Below, in pieces: positions 25,350 to 33,200 of a stretch of 64,000 nucleotides of DNA (its first letter is position 1; each line of letters starts with the position of its first letter). This DNA is from Paenibacillus tepidiphilus (GTDB lineage Bacteria; Bacillota; Bacilli; Paenibacillales; Paenibacillaceae). The stretch covers positions 220,699 to 284,698 of the forward strand of contig NZ_VWRQ01000007.1 of the NCBI RefSeq assembly GCF_008635795.1. The letters are read 5' to 3'. Both the position numbers and the translations under genes were made by a program. The notes beneath the pieces are model-generated. The model was not told the origin of the DNA. It ran no database searches and worked only from the letters and a program-made list of their open reading frames with translations.

Positions 25350-25688
25350 ATGAAATACGAGCTGAATTTAGAACAGCTTTGTCCGGCTACGTTTGCCTTT
25401 CATGTGATCGGCGGCAAATGGAACCTTCCTATTCTTGCTCACTTAAGCGAGGGAGAAGGAATCCGGTATAATGAATTAAAAAGGAGACTTAACGGCATTA
25501 CAGGCACCACGCTCACCAACTGCCTCAAAGACCTTATTGAAAACGGAATCGTGCATAGAGAGCAGTACAACGAGATCCCTCCGCGCGTGGAATACTCGCT
25601 AACTTTATCAGGGAGGGAATTAGTTCCGCTCATAGAGGCCATCGTTGCCTGGGGAGAAAGGAACATCCACACCATTGAAAGAAAATAA
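25350..25688 (+). CDS. HxlR-family transcriptional regulator
   Basis: 112 residues, winged helix. Cys11 lies in EQLCPATF, followed by the family landmark GGKWNLPILAHL and the recognition helix region GITGTTLTNCLKDL, with a basic wing NEIPPRVEYSLT. HxlR proteins with a single N-terminal Cys (YodB, CatR, HypR) sense electrophiles or disulfide stress and repress divergent oxidoreductase genes; here the divergent gene encodes a CxxC protein. GGAGG seven bases before ATG. Confidence 0.92.
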   Translation: MKYELNLEQLCPATFAFHVIGGKWNLPILAHLSEGEGIRYNELKRRLNGITGTTLTNCLKDLIENGIVHREQYNEIPPRVEYSLTLSGRELVPLIEAIVAWGERNIHTIERK

Positions 25689-25719
25689 GGCATGTATTTA
25701 AGAGGGGAAAGCGATCCTG

Positions 25720-26652
25720 ATGGAAGCAGACGGAGATGTTAAGAATAGCCGAGTTATGAACAAAGCCAAAAAAGCCCCGGTCCATCACTCTCCGGTCTCG
25801 GAGCATTTCCGGGGGTCTCTCCCTTTGTTCGTAAACCGTTATAATGAAGGCTTTGAACTCCGGGAACATGAACATGAGTATCTGGAGATGGTATATGTAA
25901 TGTCGGGCGAAGGTTATCACTACGTCGGAAGCAGCATGGAACGGACCTCCAAAGGCTGCCTGTATATTTTGCCGGTCGGTACCTCTCATATCCTTCGCCC
26001 CGGCGACACTTCAGGCAAGAATAGCCTTATTGTCTATAACCTGTGCATCCTGCCCGGGTTTATCGGGATGCTGAAGAGCTGGCTCTCGTCCTACAGCAGC
26101 AGCGGCGGATTATGGTCGATTTATGACGGTGAGCCGGGGAGTCATATTGCCTTACTGGATAAAGCGATGCGCTTCCGGGAGCCGTTCGAGCAGCTTCACC
26201 GGGAGTTCGAAGAGCAAAAAGCGGGTTATGAGACAAGCATGTTCTCCATTCTGCTGCAGTTGACGGTGCAAATTTCCCGGCAGATGGAAGCGGCGGACGA
26301 ATACAGCGGCAAAGCGGGAATAAGTGGAATGCATCGGGACATGTCCGGACTGCTTGACTACGTCAACCAGCATATCGCCGAACCTCTGACCCTTGAGCGG
26401 TTGGCGGCGGAGGCCGGCTTAAGCCGCAGACATTTCATCCGGAGGTTTCAGCAGCTGACCGGGATGGGCTTCTCCGGCTACCTGCAGCATAAACGGATCG
26501 AGTTAGCCTGCCGGCTGCTGCTGGAAACCGGAGACACCATCGAAAATATCGCAAAAAGCACAGGTTACCGTGACTTGACGCATTTCCGCCAGATGTTCCG
26601 CAGAATTATGGGGACCTGTCCAAAGGATTACCGTAAAAGCGGTAAATCGTAG
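25720..26652 (+). CDS. AraC-family transcriptional regulator
   Basis: 310 residues. An N-terminal cupin (LREHEHEYLEMVYVMSGEG, then LPVGTSH) about 40-110 senses a small molecule, probably a sugar; two C-terminal helix-turn-helix motifs lie about 210-305 (LTLERLAAEAGLSRRHFIRR and ENIAKSTGYRDLTHFRQMFR). Thirty-two bases after the HxlR gene in the same direction, so possibly co-transcribed. The GH78-like gene nearby is a plausible target but is transcribed the other way. Confidence 0.9.
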   Translation: MEADGDVKNSRVMNKAKKAPVHHSPVSEHFRGSLPLFVNRYNEGFELREHEHEYLEMVYVMSGEGYHYVGSSMERTSKGCLYILPVGTSHILRPGDTSGKNSLIVYNLCILPGFIGMLKSWLSSYSSSGGLWSIYDGEPGSHIALLDKAMRFREPFEQLHREFEEQKAGYETSMFSILLQLTVQISRQMEAADEYSGKAGISGMHRDMSGLLDYVNQHIAEPLTLERLAAEAGLSRRHFIRRFQQLTGMGFSGYLQHKRIELACRLLLETGDTIENIAKSTGYRDLTHFRQMFRRIMGTCPKDYRKSGKS

Positions 26653-26690
26653 ATTCCCCCACAAAGTGATGCCAAACTGTAATAATGCTC

Positions 26691-26716
26691 AAAAAAACGC
26701 TGCCCTAAGGCAGCGT
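26691..26716 (-). terminator. Terminator overlapping the end of the spsI-like gene
   Basis: ACGCTGCC-TTAG-GGCAGCGT followed by T7 on the minus strand. The last codons of the nucleotidyltransferase (DTLP, stop) form the first strand, so coding and termination signals overlap. Confidence 0.88.
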
Positions 26717-27436
26717 ATCCTTCAGCTTTTCACCGGCTTCCTGCAGCGACTGGAAGGTTCCGGCGTCGCTCCACCAATCCTGAAGCACGTCATAGGTCAA
26801 TTTGCGGTCCTTGGCATACAGATTGTTCACGTCGGTAATTTCCAGTTCGCCTCTCTGGGAAGGCGATACCCGGCGGATAATATCGAATACGGCTTCGTCG
26901 TACATATAAATGCCGGTAACGCAGAACTGCGTTTGGGGATGCTCCGGCTTTTCTTCAATGTAGGTGATCAAGGAAGGGTCCTCGCTGTCGAATACAGGAA
27001 CGCCGTATCTGCGCGCGTCCTCCACCGGCTTCAGCAGCACCTTGGCCGTGCCTTGCGGCTGTTGCATGTATTTCTCCACATAAGGCGTCAGATCATCCAT
27101 AAAGAGATTATCACCCAGCAGCACGACAAAGCGTTCACCCGGGAGAATAAAGCCCTCCGCCAGTTCCAACGCTTCCGCAATGCCGCCGGCGGCTTCCTGG
27201 ATTTTGTAGGTCAGGGATACGCCGAATTCCGCCCCGCTTCCCAGAAAATCCGTATACTGCCCCGCGGACTGCTTGCTGATGACCAGGAGAATATCGGTTA
27301 TACCCCCCCGGCGCAGTCGGTCGATGCCGTAGCACACCATAGGATATTTGCCGACCGGAAGCAAATGTTTGTTCATAAGCCGGGTCAGCGGATAAAGTCT
27401 TGTTCCTGTTCCGCCCGCCAATATGACTCCTTTCAC
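26705..27436 (-). CDS. SpsI/RmlA-like sugar-1-phosphate nucleotidyltransferase
   Basis: 243 residues. Nucleotide-binding GGTGTRLYPLT is at 8-18, QEAAGGIAEAL at 80-90, the metal site GDN at 108-110 and EEKPE at 161-165. This is the short form of glucose-1-phosphate thymidylyltransferase; B. subtilis SpsI, the spore coat polysaccharide enzyme, is about the same length, whereas RmlA is near 290. It lies after three GT2 genes and the giant repeat protein, with no RmlB/C/D in the window, so the rhamnose genes, if any, are elsewhere. The terminator overlaps its stop codon. Confidence 0.9.
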   Translation of the reverse strand: MKGVILAGGTGTRLYPLTRLMNKHLLPVGKYPMVCYGIDRLRRGGITDILLVISKQSAGQYTDFLGSGAEFGVSLTYKIQEAAGGIAEALELAEGFILPGERFVVLLGDNLFMDDLTPYVEKYMQQPQGTAKVLLKPVEDARRYGVPVFDSEDPSLITYIEEKPEHPQTQFCVTGIYMYDEAVFDIIRRVSPSQRGELEITDVNNLYAKDRKLTYDVLQDWWSDAGTFQSLQEAGEKLKDTLP

Positions 27437-27483
27437 TTACTTTCCTCCTTTTTATCTGTGTCTTTAGCCTTCGGGTCAAGTCT

Positions 27484-28221
27484 TCAAATGAACTGGGCCG
27501 GATCGATCTGCCATTTCTCGATGTACAATCTCCGGTTGCGCTCCAGCAGTTCGGACAGTACTTCGGCATAATGCTCCTTGAAGCTGGCGCTGCCTTCATG
27601 ATGTACGAGGCAGTCTCCTGCAATGAGCAGCTGGTAGCCGCGCAGTCTGGCGCGGTAGCAGTAGTCGTCGTCTTCGAAATGTCCCGGCGAAAAGCGCTCA
27701 TCGAGCAAGCCTACCGTCTCGAGCAGCTCTCTTTTGAACAAAAAACACAGGCCAACCAATCTGCGGGCCTGCCGCCATTTGCGCGGGTCTTGCACGTTGG
27801 CTCTTCGCGCTTCCTCATAGAAACCGGCCAGGTCCGTATAATGGGTCTTCACCCGCTGCAGCCCGCTGGCATAGTTGGTGACCGGACCGACAATACCAAC
27901 CTCCGGAGCGCTGTACAGCGCTGCCTTCAGATTATCCAGCCAGCCCGGCGCCACGATGACGTCGTTGTTGAGCAGCAGCAGCTCATCGCCCGAAGCCAGC
28001 TGCAGCCCCAGATTGCAGGCCGCCGGAAAGCCGCGGTTCTCGGGAAGCGACACAAATGTAATATTATCGGAACGGCAGTACAGGTCTGTTCCGTCCTCCG
28101 AAGCGTTGTCGACGACGATGATTTCATAGGGGACTGCGGTATGGGCTCTAATCGCTTCTATACAAGGTCGCAGCAGGCCGAGTCCGTTGTAGGTGGGGAT
28201 TACAATGCTGGTCATCGTCAT
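27484..28221 (-). CDS. Family 2 glycosyltransferase, rhamnosyltransferase-like
   Basis: 245 residues. SIVIPTYNG opens the GT-A domain, VVDNAS is at 36-41, ENRGFPAACNLGL at 61-73, the metal-binding NND at 85-87, and the catalytic-base region FEDDDYCYRARLRG follows in the second half. This pattern is common in rhamnosyl- and related transferases of spore and surface glycans. The start at 28221 has GGAGG eight bases upstream and ATGA overlap with the previous gene; the ATG at 28236 is upstream of that ribosome site. Followed by the SpsI-like gene. Confidence 0.9.
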   Translation of the reverse strand: MTMTSIVIPTYNGLGLLRPCIEAIRAHTAVPYEIIVVDNASEDGTDLYCRSDNITFVSLPENRGFPAACNLGLQLASGDELLLLNNDVIVAPGWLDNLKAALYSAPEVGIVGPVTNYASGLQRVKTHYTDLAGFYEEARRANVQDPRKWRQARRLVGLCFLFKRELLETVGLLDERFSPGHFEDDDYCYRARLRGYQLLIAGDCLVHHEGSASFKEHYAEVLSELLERNRRLYIEKWQIDPAQFI

Positions 28222-29222
28222 ATGCGGTTCCTCCATGCCGCGAGCCGCCGCCGCTCTTCCAGCTGCCCTGCGGGAGACTGCGGGACGGCGGGCTGACGCT
28301 GCCTTAGCACTTCATGCAGCGCCTCTGCATGATCGCCGGCAATCAGCTGCTCCACTGCATTGCCGGCCCCCGTATTGCTCTCACGCAGCCGGTTATGCTT
28401 GATTACATTCACCGCGCCCGCCTTCTCTACCCGCAGCCCCTTCATAAGCGCGAGGGCATGCGCCTTAGGCGGGACCATCAGCTCACGGCAGCCGATGCAC
28501 TCCAGCGCGCGCCGTGACAAGGCATGCGGGACGGCGGTCAGCGAGCTGGCCCCGAGATCCTGCCGGTCCAGTACGGCGTTCAGATACAGCTTGCAGCGGG
28601 TCACATTGTCGCTGAGGCCGAAGGGCGGCAGGAGGCCGTCCAGATCATTCAGCGCTACATCCACCCCGCCGTCGACGGCATGCGCAAAGGGGGCCAGCTT
28701 GCTTGCCGGCATATTCATGTCTCCGTCCAGAAACAGCAGGATATCGCCCCGGCTCAGCTTGGCTCCGAGCGCCCGCCCCACATCATGGCCGGCCGATTCC
28801 GGGCAGTGCACGATGATTGCCTTGCGGCACAGCCGTGAGCGCTCATAGCTGTAATCGGTACAGCCGTTAAGCACCACGATAATTTCCGCCGGGCTTAGGC
28901 GTTCCACCTGCTTCAGCAGACCCGGCAGGGTATCCGCCTCATTCCTGGCGGTGATGATAACAGACAGTGCGCCTTTGAGTCCGGGTAGCGGGCGGGCCGG
29001 GCTGCCGGCTCCCGGCTTACGTCCGGCAGCCGGCTTGCCTGCGCCGCTGCGGCGGCCCTGCCGGGAGGAAGCGCTGCGGCGGACCGCTGTCTTGGCCTTG
29101 CCGGCTGCCGGACGGGAGGCGGCCCGGGACCCGGCCACCGCCCTTGTGCGGGAGACGGCACTGACGCCGAGCGACAGCCTGCGACCGCTGCCGGATGCAG
29201 CTTTCGTACCGGATATCGTCAC
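28218..29222 (-). CDS. GT2 glycosyltransferase with basic N-terminal extension
   Basis: 334 residues. The first about 84 are Ser/Ala/Gly/Arg/Lys-rich low complexity (RRSASSRQGRRSGAGK). The GT-A domain starts at about 85 with ALSVIITARNEADTLP; HDVGRALGAK lies at about 146-155 and the metal-binding FLDGDMN at 164-170. Closely related to the upstream gene, which has a shorter basic extension. Starts with GTG (29222), AAGGGAG eight bases upstream, overlapping the TGA of the previous gene. The extension may target the enzyme to the spore surface (inference). Confidence 0.87.
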   Translation of the reverse strand: MTISGTKAASGSGRRLSLGVSAVSRTRAVAGSRAASRPAAGKAKTAVRRSASSRQGRRSGAGKPAAGRKPGAGSPARPLPGLKGALSVIITARNEADTLPGLLKQVERLSPAEIIVVLNGCTDYSYERSRLCRKAIIVHCPESAGHDVGRALGAKLSRGDILLFLDGDMNMPASKLAPFAHAVDGGVDVALNDLDGLLPPFGLSDNVTRCKLYLNAVLDRQDLGASSLTAVPHALSRRALECIGCRELMVPPKAHALALMKGLRVEKAGAVNVIKHNRLRESNTGAGNAVEQLIAGDHAEALHEVLRQRQPAVPQSPAGQLEERRRLAAWRNRI

Positions 29223-30067
29223 CTTACCATCTCCCTTCGCCGGGTGCCGTCGCTGAAGCCGGCTCTTGGTCCGCGGTGTTCCAGCACCCGGGCAAGCGCC
29301 TCGAGATGATCCTGCACCACTATTCCCTGCAGAGGATCGATTCCTCTCCGTTTGCGGCGGACGGCATTCAGCTTACCGACCGGAACATGCTGCGCGGTCT
29401 GTACCTGCAGCCCCGCCATTACCGCCTGCGCATGGGCTAACGGCGGTTTGGACAGGATAGACGACCCGAGAACATCAAGTGCACCGCGGCTAAGGGCATG
29501 GGGGACAGCCGTCAAGGTGCAGCCTTTCAAGTCGGAGCGGCCGAGCAGCAAATTAAGCGCATGCTTGGAAAGCACTACCGGATGAGGCCGGGCGCTGCGG
29601 ACCGGTCCGGAATAATCGTTAAGCGCCACATCAGCCCCGCTGCTTATGGCGGCCACGAACGGCCGCAGCTGGGCTGCAGTTACCGGCAAATCTCCATCCG
29701 TAAATAACAGAATTTCACCTATGGCGGCTTCGGCACCGACACTCCGGCCGACATCATGCCCGAGCGCCTGCCGGAACAACAGCACCTTCGCTCCCATTGC
29801 CGTTGCGATGTCCGCTGTCTTGTCAGTCGAGCCGTTGACCACTACAATAACCTCGCAGCGCGGATGAACCTTCCGGGCCTCCGCAATGACTCCGGCAATG
29901 GTCCCGGCCTCGTTCATTGCCGGAATGATGACAGAGACATACGGCTCCGGATGATTGCCCGGGGACACCGCGATGTCACTCCGTTTCGGACGGGGACTTC
30001 GCCGCGCTGCGCGTAAGATCCGCCGGCCTGTGCGGCGGGCGGATGTTCGTTTATGCTTCAAGCTCAT
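29219..30067 (-). CDS. GT2 glycosyltransferase with short basic N-terminus
   Basis: 282 residues. Residues 1-30 are basic (KHKRTSARRTGRRILRAARR). The GT-A domain has VSVIIPAMNEAGTI, NGSTD at 78-82, HDVGRSVGA at 104-112 and FTDGDL at 122-127. The same HDVGR and DGD landmarks in the next gene indicate tandem duplication. It is the first GT2 after the giant repeat protein, followed by two more through GTGA and ATGA overlaps, so all three are co-translated. Probable glycosylation of a spore or cell surface component. Confidence 0.87.
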   Translation of the reverse strand: MSLKHKRTSARRTGRRILRAARRSPRPKRSDIAVSPGNHPEPYVSVIIPAMNEAGTIAGVIAEARKVHPRCEVIVVVNGSTDKTADIATAMGAKVLLFRQALGHDVGRSVGAEAAIGEILLFTDGDLPVTAAQLRPFVAAISSGADVALNDYSGPVRSARPHPVVLSKHALNLLLGRSDLKGCTLTAVPHALSRGALDVLGSSILSKPPLAHAQAVMAGLQVQTAQHVPVGKLNAVRRKRRGIDPLQGIVVQDHLEALARVLEHRGPRAGFSDGTRRREMVR

Positions 30068-30223
30068 CCACCTTCCTTGCAGGGCGTCTTTACCGGGTCC
30101 GGGGAGTTACATCACAGTCTATGTATTTCACTGAACCGGGTAACGGCGGGTGTCTCACTTTTCGATAAAATAAGGACAATAGCCCCCGCTTCTTTCACCC
30201 CGGCACAGTATATTTCCTTATAA

Positions 30224-30260
30224 CAAAAAAGTCAGGCGCAGCGGGCGGCTGCGCCTGATT
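30224..30260 (-). terminator. Terminator of the giant repeat protein gene
   Basis: ATCAGGCGCAGC pairs with GCTGCGCCTGAC on the minus strand, followed by T6; 18 bases past the stop codon. Confidence 0.9.
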
Positions 30261-30277
30261 GGCATGCAAACGGCAGG

Positions 30278-33200
30278 TTAATCGAAGATACGGTGATCGG
30301 CGGAGGATTTCGTCAGCGGCGAGCCGAGGGCTATCCAGGACAGCACCCCGTAGAAATGCGGGGATTCCCGCAGGCGGTTCACCTGGATGACTGCTTCGCC
30401 GCCGGAGCGGTTCTTCAGGGAAGCATGGAAGAACGGCTGGTTGGTCATCGCCACAAGCACATATCCCGTATGCCCGAAATTCTCATCGAAGGATACTGTA
30501 ACGTCCACACTCTCGGCGCTGCCGCTGAACATAAAGGCGGTCATGCCGAACTGCTGCAATACACCGCGGTTTCCGGCACTCTGCACCGGGCTGAAGGACA
30601 GATGCTCCGGATGTACCGCTCCTCTGGCCAGATGCTGTGCATGAACGGCTTCACGAGCGATATGACGGTCCTGAATGCTATCCGGCCCCAATTCAGCTGT
30701 GCCCGTGCCGCCTGCCGACAGCTTCTCGTGGACCTCATCGGCCAAATGCGTCAGCCCGATGACGCCGGGAAGCAGGTGCCGCTCTTCAAGAATGCCATCG
30801 ACCAAGTGATCTCCGTATATGCTCTCCGGCTGCAAATGCCGGGATTCTACCGCACCATCCGCCAGATGCTCGCTGTAGATGCTGCCGTCTGACAGTTCGC
30901 GGAGCTGTGCTTCCTCGGACAGATGCTGCAAGGTGATGCTGCCGGGCGACAGGTGCTTGGCGCCTACCGCGCCTTCTGCCAGCTGACTGGAGCCTACCGC
31001 TCCGGCTGCCAGTTGCTCAGAACCTACAGCCCCGGCCGCCAGCTTCTCGCCGGTGATGCTGCCGTCCTGCAGTTCGCGGGGCTGCGCTTCCTCGGACAGA
31101 TGCTGCAAGGTGATGCTGCCGGGCGACAGGTGCTTGGCGCCTACCGCTCCGGCCGCCAGCTTCTCGCTGGTGATGCTGCCGTCTTGTAATTCGCGGGGCT
31201 GCGCTTCTTCGGACAGATGCTGTAAGGTGATGCTGCCAGGCGACAGGTGCTTGGCGCCGACTGCACCTTCAGCCAACTGGCTGGAGCCTATCGCTCCGGC
31301 CGCCAGCTTCTCGCTGGTGATGCTGCCGTCTTGTAATTCGCGGGGCTGCGCTTCTTCGGACAGATGCTGTAAGGTGATGCTGCCCGGCCGGATGTGGCGG
31401 CTTTCCACTGCTTCCTGGGTCAGATGATCGCCGTGCACGCTGCCCGGCGACAGATGCTCAGCGCCTACTGCTCCAGCCGCCAGCTTCTCGCTGGTGATGC
31501 TGCCGTCCTGCAGTTCGCGGGGCTGTGCTTCTTCGGACAGATGCTGCAAGGTGATGCTGCCCGGCCGGATGTGGCGGCTTTCCACTGCTTCCTGGGTCAG
31601 ATGATCGCCGTGCACGCTGCCAGATGCCAGATGCTCAGCGCCTACTGCGCCTTCAGCTAACTGGCTGGGGCCTACCGCTCCGGTCGCCAGCTTCTCACCG
31701 GTGATGCTGCCGTCCTGCAGTTCGCGGGGCTGTGCTTCTTCGGACAGATGCTGCAAGGTGATGCTGCCGGGGCGGATATGGCGGCTTTCCACCGCTTCCT
31801 GAGTCAGATGATCGCCGTGCACGCTGCCAGATGCCAGATGCTCAGCTCCGACTGCTCCTTCAGCCAACTGGCTGGAGCCTACCGCACCGGCCGCCAGCTT
31901 CTCGCCGGTGATGCTGCCGTCCTGCAGTTCGCGGGGCTGCGCTTCCTCGGACAGATGCTGCAAGGTGATGCTGCCGGGACGGATGTGACGGCTCTCCACC
32001 GTTTCCTGGGTCAGATGATCGCCATGCACACTGCCGGGCGCCAGATGCTCAGCGCCTACTGCGCCTTTCGCCAGATGGCTGGAGCCCACCGTTTCGGCTG
32101 CCAGTTGCTCAGCGCCCACCGCACCGGCCGCCAGCTTCTCGCCGGTGATGCTGCCGTCCTGTAATTCGCGGGGCTGCGCTTCTTCGGACAGATGCTGTAA
32201 GGTGATGCTGCCGGGGCGGATGTGACGGCTCTCCACCGCTTCCTGGGTCAGATGATCGCCGTGCACGCTGCCCGGCGACAGATGCTCAGCGCCCACTGCT
32301 CCTTCAGCCAACTGGCTGGAGCCTACCGCTCCAGCCGCCAGCATCTCGCTGGTGATGCTGCCGTCCTGTAATTTGCGGGGCTGCGCTTCTTCGGACAGAT
32401 GCTGTAAGGTGATGCTGCCGGGGCGGATGTGACGGCTCTCCACCGCTTCCTGGGTCAGATGATCGCCATGCACGCTGCCAGATGCCAGTTGCTCAGCGCC
32501 CACCGCGCCTTCCGCCAACTGGCTGGAGCCTACCGCTCCGGCCGCCAGCTTTTCGCTGGTGATGCTGCCGTCCTGCAGTTCGCGGGGCTGTGCTTCTTCG
32601 GACAGATGCTGCAAGGTGATGCTGCCGGGACGGATGTGGCGGCTTTCCACTGCTTCCTGGGTCAGATGATCGCAGTGCACGCTGCCGGGCGCCAACTGGA
32701 AGGGACCGACTGAGCCAGCTGCCAGCTTCTCGCCCCCAAGGCTTCCGTCCGGAATCAGCTCGGCACTCAGTGTCTCATGCGCCAGATGCTTCAGTGTGAT
32801 GCTGCCAGGACGGATATGGCGGCTTGCCACCGCTTCCCGGGTGAGATGATCGCCATGCACACTGCCGGAAGCCAACTGGGCAGCGTTGACTGCACCTTCC
32901 GCCAGCTTCTCACTGCCAAGACTGCCGTCCGGCAGCAGATCGGGAGTCAGCGTCTCTTCAGCCAGGTGCTTCAGCGTAATACTGCCGGGACGGATATGCC
33001 GGCTCTCCACCGCCTCCTGGGTCAGATGGTCACCGTATACACTGCCGGGTGCCAATTGAAAGGGGCCGACCGCGTTCTCTGCCAGCTTTCCGCCGTCAAT
33101 ACTGCCGTCCGGAAGCAGGTCAGGAGTCAGTGTCTCCTCAGCCAGATGCTTCAGTGTAATGCTGGCAGGACGGATATGCCGGCCATCCACCGCGTCCTGA

